Shown: positions 42,370 to 51,113, numbered from the stretch's first letter. The stretch: 64,000 bases of DNA from Longispora sp040681875 (GCF_040681875.1 NZ_JBFAZP010000011.1:1-64000), one strand, 5' to 3'. Made by a program: numbers and translations. Notes: a model not told the origin generated them from the letters alone.

Positions 42370-43605
42370 TCATTCTCCTTCCTTGCGGCGGGTCACGGTC
42401 AACCGCACCTCTGTGCCATCGCCCGGCGTGCTGCGGATCTCCGCCCGCCCGCCGTGCCGTTCCATCCGTCCGATGATCGAACCCTTGACGCCGTGCCGGT
42501 CCTCGCCGACGCCCGCCATGTCGAACCCGATCCCCCGGTCGCGCACGAAGACGCTGAGTTCGGTGGGCTCCGCCTCGGCGTACACGGAGATGGTTTCCAC
42601 CCCGGCGTGCTTGCCCGCGTTGACCATCGCCTCACGGGCGGCCTGGACCAGGGCCCTGACCTGGTCGTCCACGGCGCAGTCCCCGACGACGACCAGGTCG
42701 ACGCCCAGGGTGAAGCTGTCCTCGACCTCGGCTGCGGCGGCCTCCAGCGCGGCGGCGAACCGCTCGTCGGGCGAACCGGACGGCTTGTACAGCCAGTTGC
42801 GCAGGGTCCGCTCCTGGCCCCGGGCGAGCCGGAGCACCATCTTCGGGTCCTCCGCGTGCCGCTGGACCAGCGCCAGGGTGTGCAGCACCTGGTCGTGCAC
42901 GATCGCGGCGAACTCGGCCCGCTCGGTCTCCCGGATCCGGCCCTCGCGCTCGTCGCGGAGCTGGACCCACATCCGCCACAGCAGCGGGCCGGACGCCAAC
43001 GCGAGGCCGGCGAGCGCGATCAGGGCGAACAGCGCGCCGTTGACCAGGGCCAGGACGCTGCCGCCCGGGATGATGTTGGTCAGGGCGATGACACCGATGA
43101 TGCCGACGATGACCAGCACGCCGCCGCCGACGAGGCGCAGCAGCAGCATCCGCCGGTCGTTGTGGGTGAGGAACCGGGCCAGCCACGGCATCGCCTGGCC
43201 GCCGCTGCTCCACTGCTGCCAGCGCTCGGGCTCGGCCTGGTGCCAGATGACGCCCGCGCCGACCAGGACGAGCGCGACCACCCAGCCGAGCAGCATCCGG
43301 ACCCCGGCGGTGCCGCCCGGGTTCGCGATCAGCAGGATGCCGAGCGCGAGGGCGGTGAACGCGACCAGCTGGGCGCTGTCGCGGCCCTTCCTCTTCCGGG
43401 TACCGGCGGCGGGCCGCGAGGTGGGCAGCACGATCCAGAACAGCGCGTACAGCACGGCGCCGAGCCCCGAGAAGGTGAGCAGCACCATGAACACCGCGCG
43501 GACGGCGAGCGGGGGCACCCGGAGGTGGTCCGCGATGCCCGCGGCGACCCCGGCGAGCACCCGGCCCTCGGACCGGCGGCGCAGCTTGTTGGTGGCTGTC
43601 TCCAT
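42370..43605 (-). CDS. PspC-domain histidine kinase
   Basis: 411 residues. Residues 7-65 form a PspC domain (KLRRRSEGRVLAGVAAGIADHLRV). Several membrane spans follow to about 215. The HisKA_3 dimerisation region has phospho-acceptor His237 in AAIVHDQVLHTLALVQ, and the HATPase has the N-box AREAMVNAGKHA and DRGIGFDM. The PspC domain is a likely sensor of envelope stress, as in Streptomyces MacS-like systems. An ATG at 43605 is used; a GTG five codons upstream is possible. It is co-transcribed with the response regulator and divergent from a second PspC protein. Confidence 0.92.
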   Translation of the reverse strand: METATNKLRRRSEGRVLAGVAAGIADHLRVPPLAVRAVFMVLLTFSGLGAVLYALFWIVLPTSRPAAGTRKRKGRDSAQLVAFTALALGILLIANPGGTAGVRMLLGWVVALVLVGAGVIWHQAEPERWQQWSSGGQAMPWLARFLTHNDRRMLLLRLVGGGVLVIVGIIGVIALTNIIPGGSVLALVNGALFALIALAGLALASGPLLWRMWVQLRDEREGRIRETERAEFAAIVHDQVLHTLALVQRHAEDPKMVLRLARGQERTLRNWLYKPSGSPDERFAAALEAAAAEVEDSFTLGVDLVVVGDCAVDDQVRALVQAAREAMVNAGKHAGVETISVYAEAEPTELSVFVRDRGIGFDMAGVGEDRHGVKGSIIGRMERHGGRAEIRSTPGDGTEVRLTVTRRKEGE

Positions 43606-43740
43606 GCCGTTGATCGTCACACGCCCCGTCACCCGACGACCACCGGATCTTTCGCGGGCCGCAACCCTGAGGAAGTTCAGGGTCGACTCAGGGTGGCATC
43701 CCGGACGCGGAAACGTCCGCCAGCCGACAGTATCGACACC

Positions 43741-45027
43741 ATGACCACTCCGTCCCACGTTCCGCCCCCGTCGGCGGACTTCCGCTCGCGGTACAGCAGG
43801 CCCAAGGAGGGCCGCAAGCTGGCCGGCGTGTGTGCCGCCCTGGGCAGGGCCACGAACACGGACCCGGTGCTGTGGCGGGTCGTGTTCGCCGTGTTCGCGC
43901 TGTTCGGCGGGGCGGGGCTCGTGGCGTACGCCGCCGGGTGGCTGTTCCTGTCCGAGGACGGCGACACCGCCTCCCCGATCGAGGCCCTGCTCGGCCGGGG
44001 GCAGTCCAGTACCCCGGCGTTCGTGACGATCCTGGTCGCGATCGGCTCGGTGATCGGGGCGATCGCGGTCGCGGACACGAACGTCGAGTTCGCCGCGATG
44101 CTCGCGCTGATCGTCGTCGGGGTGGTGCTGCTGGTGAACAAGCGGCCGAGCGGGGTCCCGAACGGGGTCCCGGGCGGCCCGCGCGCGTTCGGCCCGCCCG
44201 CGCCGCCCGCCCCGGTGGCCTACTACATGCCCGCACAGGCCACCCAGAACCCCGCGGGCCCGCCGGTGGCCCCGCCGGCCGGAACCGTGCCGTTCGCGCC
44301 GCACGGGCCGTACCAGCCGGTCGGGAACGTGCCCTTCGCGCCGCACGGGCCCTACCAGCAGCCGCGGTGGGTCCCGCCCCAGGTGCCGCCCCGGCCCCCG
44401 AAGCCCCCGAAGCGGCCCCGGGAGAAGTCGATCCTCAGCCGGCTGACGCTGTTCGCGGTGCTGATCGGACTCGGCGTCCTCGGCATCCTGGACGCGACCG
44501 GCTGGGGTGTTTCGGTCGCCTCGTACTTCGGCGTCGCCCTCGGCATCGTCGGCGCGGGCCTGGTGGTCGGCACGTTCCTCGGCCGCGGCTACAAGCTGAT
44601 CGCCCTGGGGATCGTGCTCGCGATCGGGCTGGCCATCTCGGCCTCGGCCACGGAGGTCCGCAAGTCCGTCATCCGGGACGGCGGCCAGCGCACCTGGATC
44701 CCGCAGAGCGTGGGCGTGATCGACCCCGAGTACTCGATCCGGGTCGGCCTCGGCACCCTGGACCTGCGGGCCGTCGACTTCACCGACAAGACCGTCACCG
44801 TCGCGGTGAGCACCGAGGCCGGCGAGATGCGGGTCCTGCTGCCCCCGAAGGTCGACGTCGAGGTGCGCCCGAACGTGAGCAACGGCGAGGCGACGGTCCT
44901 CGGCACCCACGTGGCCCCCGAGGGCCAGCAGTCGACGATCACCGACCTGGGGGTCGACGGAGCGGGAGGCGGCAAGTTGATCATCAACCTGAACGTGAAG
45001 TTCGGCACCGCGCGGGTGACCCGGTGA
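43741..45027 (+). CDS. PspC-domain / LiaF-like membrane protein
   Basis: 428 residues. PspC domain at about 18-75 (RKLAGVCAALGRATNTDPVLWRVVF), two more spans, a Pro-rich linker with two NVPFAPHGPYQ-like units, further membrane spans (about 230-295) and a C-terminal LiaF/cell-wall-active-antibiotic-response-like beta domain (IRVGLGTLDLRAVDFTDKTVTVAVSTEAGEMRVLLP). It is divergent from the PspC kinase by 135 bp and is probably its regulon member or modulator, as LiaF is for LiaS. Confidence 0.88.
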   Translation: MTTPSHVPPPSADFRSRYSRPKEGRKLAGVCAALGRATNTDPVLWRVVFAVFALFGGAGLVAYAAGWLFLSEDGDTASPIEALLGRGQSSTPAFVTILVAIGSVIGAIAVADTNVEFAAMLALIVVGVVLLVNKRPSGVPNGVPGGPRAFGPPAPPAPVAYYMPAQATQNPAGPPVAPPAGTVPFAPHGPYQPVGNVPFAPHGPYQQPRWVPPQVPPRPPKPPKRPREKSILSRLTLFAVLIGLGVLGILDATGWGVSVASYFGVALGIVGAGLVVGTFLGRGYKLIALGIVLAIGLAISASATEVRKSVIRDGGQRTWIPQSVGVIDPEYSIRVGLGTLDLRAVDFTDKTVTVAVSTEAGEMRVLLPPKVDVEVRPNVSNGEATVLGTHVAPEGQQSTITDLGVDGAGGGKLIINLNVKFGTARVTR

Positions 45028-45248
45028 AGCCGCACCGGCTCGACGCCGTGTCCCTCGTCTTCGGCGTGCTGTTCCTCGCGGGGACCGGCTGGTGGGTCCT
45101 CGCCCAGGTCGTACACGTCACCGGCGCGACCCTGGCCTGGGCCGGAGCGGCCGCGCTGGTCGGGATCGGGGTACTCGGGATCACCACGTCGATCATGGGC
45201 GGCCGGCCCCGTCCGGAGGAGCGCCCCGACGAACCCGTCGATATCTGA
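45024..45248 (+). CDS. Small two-span membrane protein
   Basis: 74 residues with two membrane spans (VSLVFGVLFLAGTGWWVLA and AGAAALVGIGVLGITTSIM) and a charged Pro/Arg/Glu tail. The GTG start overlaps the stop of the PspC/LiaF-like gene as GTGA, so the two are coupled and the small protein probably works with it in the membrane. I do not recognise a named family. Confidence 0.7.
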   Translation: MKPHRLDAVSLVFGVLFLAGTGWWVLAQVVHVTGATLAWAGAAALVGIGVLGITTSIMGGRPRPEERPDEPVDI

Positions 45249-45333
45249 GCCAGGTCGGCACCAGGGCCTGTTCCGACCGCCGCATATGCTGGCTGTTGGA
45301 ACAGGCCCAGCCCGTCGAGAAGAGCCTCACACC

Positions 45334-46539
45334 ATGACCCAATCCATCGTCACCGAGCTCGCGCTCGCCCCGGCCAGGATCAACGACCGGACCGCCCGCG
45401 CGCTCGCCGCCGAGTTCACCCGCCACCCCGGCCCCAAGTCGGGCCTCCTGGTCGGCGCCGAGGTCGGTTCGCCCCTCCTGGTCGCGGTGCTCGACGCGCT
45501 CGGCCCCGACGACACCCTCACGGTGCTCAGCGAGGACGCGTTCAGCGCCCCGGGCGTCGAGGTGATCGAGAAGTTGTCCCAGGCCAAGCCCGCTGACGTG
45601 GTCATCGTGGCCGGCCAGATCGTCGGCAGCGCCGATGACGCCCACGACACCCTGGCGGCGCTGCGGGCCCTGCTCAACCCCGGCGGCGTGCTGTCCCTGG
45701 CCGTGCCGGTCCTGCCGGGTACGGGGAGCCAGGCCAACGACGAGATCGCGCGCCAGGTCACCGCGTACGGGGTCGGCAGCGACCTCGTCCTGCGGTCCAC
45801 CCCGCCGGTCCGCGTGCACCGGCTGCGGTTCACCCCGGGCAGCGTCGAGTCGGCGGCCGACCTGGCCCCGGCGTTCCGGACCAGCAGCGTCCCGCTGGCC
45901 GGCGGCATGAACATCGACTCCAACGGCGTGGCCGCGTTCGGCATCTGCGTCGGGCTGGCCACGGCCGCCAAGGTCGTCGCGCCCCGGACCAAGCTCTGGC
46001 TGCTCCCGGCCGCGCTGGCCCTGCCGGTCGCCGCGTTCTTCCGCGACCCCGAGCGCGACGTCCCCGAGGACCCGTCGGCCGTGGTCGCCGCGTCCGACGG
46101 CAAGGTGCTCTCCGTCGAGCGGCTCACCGACGACCGGTTCGGCGAGCAGGTCGAGTGGCTGCGGGTCGCCGTGTTCCTGTCGGTGCTCGACGTGCACGTC
46201 AACCGCGCGCCGGTCGCCGGCCGGGTGGTCGACTCGTTCGTCGAGGACGGCGGGTTCGCCGCGGCGATGAAGCCCGAGGCCGAGCACAACGTCGCGGCGT
46301 ACACGGTGCTGGACAGCACGCACGGCCGGGTCGTCGTCGCCCAGCGCACCGGGCTGATCGCCCGCCGGATCGTGCGCCGCGCGCCGGTCGGTTCGATGCT
46401 GGCCAAGGGCGAGCGGTACGGGCTGATCCGGTTCGGCTCCCGCACCGACGTCTACCTGCCGGTGGACGCGGCCGAGCCCCTGGTGGCCCCGGGCGACCGG
46501 GTGGTCGGCGGCTCCACGGTCATCGCCCGCTGGCTCTGA
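45334..46539 (+). CDS. psd: Phosphatidylserine decarboxylase with N-terminal Rossmann-like region
   Basis: 401 residues. The C-terminal half (about 190-401) is a Psd domain with HVNRAPVAGRVV (VHxNRxP), PEAEHN and the autocleavage site RFGSR; cleavage between Gly368 and Ser369 would make the pyruvoyl prosthetic group. It decarboxylates phosphatidylserine to phosphatidylethanolamine at the membrane. The first about 185 residues are an extra domain resembling a degraded SAM-methyltransferase Rossmann fold (SGLLVGAEVGSPLLVAVLDALGPDDTL, LRALLNPGGVLSLAVP); catalytic status unknown. The short Psd form is usually about 210-240 residues. It is convergent with pssA, the preceding step. Confidence 0.9.
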   Translation: MTQSIVTELALAPARINDRTARALAAEFTRHPGPKSGLLVGAEVGSPLLVAVLDALGPDDTLTVLSEDAFSAPGVEVIEKLSQAKPADVVIVAGQIVGSADDAHDTLAALRALLNPGGVLSLAVPVLPGTGSQANDEIARQVTAYGVGSDLVLRSTPPVRVHRLRFTPGSVESAADLAPAFRTSSVPLAGGMNIDSNGVAAFGICVGLATAAKVVAPRTKLWLLPAALALPVAAFFRDPERDVPEDPSAVVAASDGKVLSVERLTDDRFGEQVEWLRVAVFLSVLDVHVNRAPVAGRVVDSFVEDGGFAAAMKPEAEHNVAAYTVLDSTHGRVVVAQRTGLIARRIVRRAPVGSMLAKGERYGLIRFGSRTDVYLPVDAAEPLVAPGDRVVGGSTVIARWL

Positions 46540-46551
46540 GGACACAAGCAA

Positions 46552-46585
46552 AAAGGCCCCGCACCCTTGATGGGTACGGGGCCTT
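46552..46585. terminator. Shared terminator of psd and pssA
   Basis: A 15-bp stem with one mismatch (AAAGGCCCCGCACCC / GGGTACGGGGCCTTT) and 4-5 nt loop, between convergent stop codons. Confidence 0.8.
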
Positions 46586-46595
46586 TGCGCGCGTT

Positions 46596-47567
46596 CTACA
46601 GGGCGGCTTCGCGGTGCCGGAGCCAGAGGACGGGCCCGCTGACCAGGTAGGCGCCGATCAGCACCATGAAGGTGATCTGGTAGTCGGCGAGGCCGCCGAG
46701 CACCGGCACCACCAGGAGCCAGCGCGGCAGGCGCAGCACCCGGGCCAGCTTCGCGTACGGGAACGTGGTGACCATCAGCAGCGCGATGGCCGCGACCGCC
46801 ACGGCGAGCCCCAGCGAGGGCTTGATCAGCAGCACGGACAGCGCCAGGATCGTGGCCGCCATCGTGGTCGGGACGCCGCAGAAGAACCGGCCGTCCTTGG
46901 GCGAGACGTTGAACCGGGCCAGCCGGATCGCCGAGCAGACCGCGATCAGGGCGCAGGCCGGGGCCAGCAGCCAGACCGGGGCGACCGGCTGGAGCCAGCT
47001 GAACAGCACGACCGGCACCGCGAGCCCGAACGACGACATGTCCGCCATCGAGTCCATCTGGGCGCCGAACGGGCTGGCGACCCCGAACTTGCGGGCCAGC
47101 GCGCCGTCGAGCCCGTCGAACGTGACGCAGGCCAGGATGCAGGCGGCGGCCCACAGCACCTGTCCCTGCATGCTGAGGAACACCGCGAACATCCCGCCCA
47201 TGATGCTGGAGATGGTGCAGGCGTTCACCAGGCCGAACTTGATCCGCCGGTCGAGGGTGCGCTCGCCGGGCAGGAGCGGGATGGAGATCGGGCCGGCCAG
47301 GGGCTCGTCGATGGCGGGCGACTGCGCGGCCGGGTTGCGCGAGACCACGAGGTCCCGGCGGTCCAGGCTCGCGAGGTCGTCCGGGACGACGTCGGCGGCT
47401 CCGGTGGTGGTCAGCAGGTCTCCGCCGTCGCGACGACGGCGGCCAACCAGGGCCGTGCGGACGAGCACGCTACGCGCCAGCGTGCCACTGCGGCGCATCG
47501 CGCCGGTCCAACGACGGCCAGCGGGTCGTGGTGTGTCACCACTGCGCCGCCAGGGTGCTCTCGGCAC
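46596..47567 (-). CDS. pssA: CDP-diacylglycerol-serine O-phosphatidyltransferase
   Basis: 323 residues. The CDP-alcohol phosphotransferase signature D-G-x2-A-R-x8-G-x3-D-x3-D is complete in DGLDGALARKFG...GAQMDSMADM. It makes phosphatidylserine from CDP-diacylglycerol and serine in the membrane, the substrate of the convergent psd product. About eight membrane spans follow residue 105. The GTG at 47567 has GGAGG 7 nt upstream, favouring the long form with an about 100-residue polar, Arg-rich N-terminus; a start at 47498 is possible. Confidence 0.9.
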   Translation of the reverse strand: MPRAPWRRSGDTPRPAGRRWTGAMRRSGTLARSVLVRTALVGRRRRDGGDLLTTTGAADVVPDDLASLDRRDLVVSRNPAAQSPAIDEPLAGPISIPLLPGERTLDRRIKFGLVNACTISSIMGGMFAVFLSMQGQVLWAAACILACVTFDGLDGALARKFGVASPFGAQMDSMADMSSFGLAVPVVLFSWLQPVAPVWLLAPACALIAVCSAIRLARFNVSPKDGRFFCGVPTTMAATILALSVLLIKPSLGLAVAVAAIALLMVTTFPYAKLARVLRLPRWLLVVPVLGGLADYQITFMVLIGAYLVSGPVLWLRHREAAL

Positions 47568-47809
47568 TCCAGTCCCTCCAAATGGCCGGATCGGGTGTCT
47601 CCGCCACCTCGGCGGCCGTCAAGCCAATGCGTTAAACGATGGCATATGGATGCCACCCTTGGCGACGCCCGCTCGCACAAACTTTCCCTCGATTACGGGC
47701 AAAACTACCAAATAGGGACGAAGTGACACTACTGTGAGTGTCGGCATATGGACGCTTCGCTATCGATATTACTCGCCGTAGTTGACGAACACGGCCGGTG
47801 AGGCGTAGA

Positions 47810-48727
47810 TCAACTCAACAGCCGCGCGCGGGTGAGAGCCTCGAAAGTGGGCCTGTTCAGGCGAAGCGTGGCAGCCTCCGCCGCGGTGAACCAGCCAGCA
47901 GCGGCCGTCGATCCGTTGACCTCCCCCACGACCGGGTCGGTGGGGGTGTCAATAATCACCCGGTACGTGACGCGCACCCCATGCCAGTCCATTGCGCGCC
48001 CTTCTGGGCCCCATGCGGCAGGATTGTGCATGTTCGACACGGTAAGGAGCTGTGTGATCCGCCCTGTCTGGCCGGTCTCCTCCCGCAGTTCCCGGAGCAC
48101 GCCGTCCGCCGAGTCCTCGCCGAAGTCCGTGCCCCCGCCCGGCAGGTGCCAGGTGCCCGCGCCCGGGTAGTTCTCCGAGATCAGGGTCAGCAGGATCCGG
48201 CCGGCCGGGTCGGTGACCACGCCGTACGCGCTGAACCGCTGGCCGCGGTCCGGGTCGGGCTCCTCCGGCGTGCTGACCGGCGGGTTCGGGTTCCGCAGCT
48301 CCGGCAGGCCGGTCACGCCCAGGGTGGTACGGACCCGGTCGAAGAGGGGCAGGCCCTCGATCTGGGCCTCGGACAGCCACTCCACCCGGTGCGAACTGCC
48401 GTCCACCTCGGGGGTCAGGTGACCGCCGACGACCCGGACGTCGTACATGATCTGGTCCTGGTGCCGGCGGATCCCCAGGTGCGGGACATCGTTCACCTCG
48501 ATGGAGACCGAGTGCAGGCCGGTGACCTTCACGACGAGGCCCGTCTCCTCCAGGAACTCCCGGGCCACCGCGACAGCCGGATCCTCCCCGTGGTCGAGGC
48601 CGCCGCCGGGCAGGTTCCAGCTGCCGGAGCTCCCGGAAGTCGGGGACGACTGGACGAGCAGAACCCGTCCGGCGTCGTCCCGGCACACCCCGTACGCTGC
48701 GATCCGACGTTCCTGCCTCAAGGTCAT
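47810..48727 (-). CDS. Double-Nudix hydrolase
   Basis: 305 residues containing two Nudix domains in tandem. The first Nudix box (about 42-64) is GGLDHGEDPAVAVAREFLEE followed by TG; the second (about 207-229) is GGTDFGEDSADGVLRELREE followed by TG. Both keep the GX5EX7REUXEEXGU metal-binding pattern, so both halves may be active on nucleoside diphosphates linked to another moiety. Substrate unknown. Its ATG overlaps the stop of the upstream double-Nudix gene (ATGA), a paralogue. Confidence 0.9.
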   Translation of the reverse strand: MTLRQERRIAAYGVCRDDAGRVLLVQSSPTSGSSGSWNLPGGGLDHGEDPAVAVAREFLEETGLVVKVTGLHSVSIEVNDVPHLGIRRHQDQIMYDVRVVGGHLTPEVDGSSHRVEWLSEAQIEGLPLFDRVRTTLGVTGLPELRNPNPPVSTPEEPDPDRGQRFSAYGVVTDPAGRILLTLISENYPGAGTWHLPGGGTDFGEDSADGVLRELREETGQTGRITQLLTVSNMHNPAAWGPEGRAMDWHGVRVTYRVIIDTPTDPVVGEVNGSTAAAGWFTAAEAATLRLNRPTFEALTRARLLS

Positions 48728-49656
48728 GTACTGACCTTAGCCAGCGCCTCCTCCGTCACCTCCGTCAGCGGGAGCCCGGCGAGTTCCGCCCGGGTGAACC
48801 AGCGCGCCTCACAGGTGGAGCCCACGGTGTCGTACACCCGTGGAGGTTGGGGGTGGTCGACCGCGACCTGGTAGAAGGCGCGCACGCCGTGCCAGTCGAT
48901 CGGGTACCCCTCGGGGCCGACCTGGGCCATGTCCCGGTGGCTCGCGACCCCCAGCAGGGCCAGCAGCCGGCCGCGCTGCCCCGTCTCCTCGGACAGCTCC
49001 CGCATCAGCGCCGCGTCGGGCTGCTCCCCGAAGTCGATCCCCCCGCCGGGCAGGTGCCAGCGCCCCGCGCCCGGATATCCGGCCGACACCCGGGTCAGCA
49101 GCACCCGGTCGGCGGGGTCGGTCGCCACCGCGTACGCCGCGAAGCGCTGCGCCCGGGGGCGGCCGTCCGGCCCGGGGACCAGCAGGAACGACGGCAGCTC
49201 CGGCGGGTCGTCCGGGCGCAGGTCACCCGTTCCCGGCAGCCCGAGCGCCGTCGCCGTGAACGGGCGCAGGGCCAGCTGCTCGGCCTCGTGCGGCGGCACC
49301 CAGCGCGCCAGGTCCGTACTCCCCGACAGCACGTCGCGCAGGCCGCCGCCGGTAACCTTGACCGTGTAGAGCAGGCGGTCGGTGTGCAGGGCCAGGCCCC
49401 GGTGCGGGAGGGCGCGCAGGTCGGAGAGCACGTCGCGCAGCTCGGTGACCACGACCGCGAGGCCCGTCTCCTCGTCCGTCTCGCGGATCACGGCGGCCTC
49501 GGGGTGCTCGCCGTGGTCGACCCCTCCGCCCGGCAACGACCACGAACCCGGGTTGGCGGCGGTGGCCGAGGCCCGGACCAGCAGGATGTTGCCGGCTGAA
49601 TCGGAACATATGCCGTACGCGGCGATGCGGCGCAGCGGCTCTAGCGCGGGGGTCAT
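48724..49656 (-). CDS. Double-Nudix hydrolase, paralogue
   Basis: 310 residues, again two complete Nudix boxes (GGVDHGEHPEAAVIRETDEE and GGIDFGEQPDAALMRELSEE, each followed by TG). It shares with the downstream gene the IAAYG.C.D.AG opening, the P..G-HLPGGG.DFGE segment and the IDWHGVR motif in the second domain. The second box of each protein is closer to the other protein's second box than to its own first, so an ancestral double-domain gene was duplicated as a unit (inference). Confidence 0.9.
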   Translation of the reverse strand: MTPALEPLRRIAAYGICSDSAGNILLVRASATAANPGSWSLPGGGVDHGEHPEAAVIRETDEETGLAVVVTELRDVLSDLRALPHRGLALHTDRLLYTVKVTGGGLRDVLSGSTDLARWVPPHEAEQLALRPFTATALGLPGTGDLRPDDPPELPSFLLVPGPDGRPRAQRFAAYAVATDPADRVLLTRVSAGYPGAGRWHLPGGGIDFGEQPDAALMRELSEETGQRGRLLALLGVASHRDMAQVGPEGYPIDWHGVRAFYQVAVDHPQPPRVYDTVGSTCEARWFTRAELAGLPLTEVTEEALAKVST

Positions 49657-49874
49657 GAATCACAAGTGTGACGAGGGTGCACGCTTCAAGGTCAAGAGTT
49701 TGCCGGACATATGACAGTGATTGCCCGGTTCTGTTTGGACGGTGTACGGGGCGCGTTCACGTCCGGTGGCCCCGGGTACGACCTTCGGGGGATCCCGGGC
49801 TCAGGGGAGGCTCAGGGGTACGGTCAGGGCGGTCACCGATGTCGACGGGGGTCATTGTCGGTCACGCTGTAGAC

Positions 49875-50753
49875 ATGACTGAGCACACCGCCATCAAGCA
49901 GCTTCGCCGCTCCCGCTCCGACCGGAAGATCTCGGGCGTCTGCGGCGGTACCGCCAGGTACTTCGACTTCGACCCCACCCTCGTCCGGGTCCTCTTCATC
50001 GTCTCCGTGTTCTTCACCGGCGGCTGGTCGCTCCTCGCGTACGTCGCCGCGTGGCTGATCATGCCGGAGGAGGGGCACCCGGGGGCGCCCGGTGGACCGG
50101 GGGCGCCGGGCTGGGCTCCGGCGGGGGCCACGTGGACCCCCAGTGCCGGGTACCCGGCGGCCGGTGGCTACACCCCGCCGACCTACGCGACGCAGCCCGC
50201 GCCGTTCACGGTGGTTCCGCCGCCCGCCGAGCCGTACGTCGCGCCGGTCGACCCGGTCGTCCCGGCTGCTGCGGCTCCGGTCGTCGCCCCGGTCATCGCC
50301 CCGGTGGAGCCTTCGATCCCGGAGACGGTGATCGAGGAGCCCTACGAGGAGCCGGTGGACGAGACCCCGGCCACGCCGGTCGCGGTCTCCTCGACGGAGC
50401 CGGTCCCGGCCGCCACCGACGGCGTCGGGGGCGACAGCGCTCCGGAGCCGACCGAGATCGTCCGGGCCCAGCCCGGGTCGACGACGGTGCTGCCGGGCGA
50501 GACGACCGTGCTGCCCGCCGACTCGACGGACGCGTTCGTTCCGGAGACGACGTTCGTGCCGGCGGACGCCGAGACCACGGTCATCCCGGCCGCGACCACG
50601 GTGATTCCCGCCAGCTCCGACACCACGGTGTTGCCGGCTGACACGCGGGACGAGACCACGGTCCTGCCCGGTGACGCGGATCCGGCCACGACGGTTCTGC
50701 CTGCCGCTCAGGACGACGGGACGAAGAAGTTGCCGGTCGAGCCGGAGAAGTAG
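49875..50753 (+). CDS. PspC-domain membrane protein with TTVLP-repeat tail
   Basis: 292 residues. An N-terminal PspC domain (about 8-68: QLRRSRSDRKISGVCGGTARYFDFDPTLVRVLF...AYVAAWLIMPEE) is followed by a long disordered tail rich in Pro, Val, Thr and acid residues. The last 95 residues contain at least seven TTV(L/I)P units, as TTVLPGE, TTVLPAD, TTVIPAA and the like. PspC proteins act at the membrane in stress responses; the tail may be a phosphorylation or binding region for Thr-directed kinases (inference). It is the third PspC domain within 8 kb. Confidence 0.85.
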   Translation: MTEHTAIKQLRRSRSDRKISGVCGGTARYFDFDPTLVRVLFIVSVFFTGGWSLLAYVAAWLIMPEEGHPGAPGGPGAPGWAPAGATWTPSAGYPAAGGYTPPTYATQPAPFTVVPPPAEPYVAPVDPVVPAAAAPVVAPVIAPVEPSIPETVIEEPYEEPVDETPATPVAVSSTEPVPAATDGVGGDSAPEPTEIVRAQPGSTTVLPGETTVLPADSTDAFVPETTFVPADAETTVIPAATTVIPASSDTTVLPADTRDETTVLPGDADPATTVLPAAQDDGTKKLPVEPEK

Positions 50754-50836
50754 CGAACGCTCGCACTGATCGCCGTTCCGGGTGTCCGGGGCGGCGATCG
50801 GCGTGGGGTGGCAGGTGGCGGGTGGGGCGGTCCGTG

Positions 50837-50886
50837 GCGGTTCGTTGGAAGAGAGAAGAGCCTTTGACTCTCTTCCAACGAACCGC
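50837..50886 (+). terminator. Very strong hairpin after the PspC gene, abutting the assembly gap
   Basis: Perfect 19-bp arms (50837-50855 and 50868-50886, GCGGTTCGTTGGAAGAGAG and its complement) around a 12-nt loop. After ten Ns the sequence resumes TTTTGTTTCTATTTT, a T-rich run fitting a rho-independent terminator, but the gap means continuity is uncertain and a fold-back assembly artefact is possible. Confidence 0.55.
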
Positions 50887-50896
50887 NNNNNNNNNN
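50887..50896. other. Assembly gap (10 N)
   Basis: Ten undetermined bases mark a scaffold join of unknown true length between the PspC gene and guaA. Confidence 0.99.
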
Positions 50897-51024
50897 TTTT
50901 GTTTCTATTTTAGCCTTTTCTTCCATTTCCAACCACCCCCCCACGGACCTGTACTGGTCGCTGTGGAGTGCCGCGCCGGGTGGGATTTCGGGCCGCGTAC
51001 CCGGCTTGGGGGCTTCGTGAAAGA

Positions 51025-51074
51025 TGCGGGACCCGCCACGGCGTCCATGCAAGCGTGGCGGGTCCCGCAGACTT
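51025..51074. terminator. Terminator between the gap and guaA
   Basis: Perfect 16-bp arms TGCGGGACCCGCCACG and CGTGGCGGGTCCCGCA with a 13-nt loop, then GACTTTTTAG on the plus strand. It can stop guaA transcripts on the minus strand too. Confidence 0.8.
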
Positions 51075-51113
51075 TTTAGTTTACTCCCGATTTCGGCTGG
51101 TAGTGCCGGTGTG

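Noticed and set aside
50837..50886. Terminal inverted repeats of an insertion sequence
   Set aside because: The arms are only 12 nt apart with no transposase and no target duplication; terminator or assembly artefact fits better.
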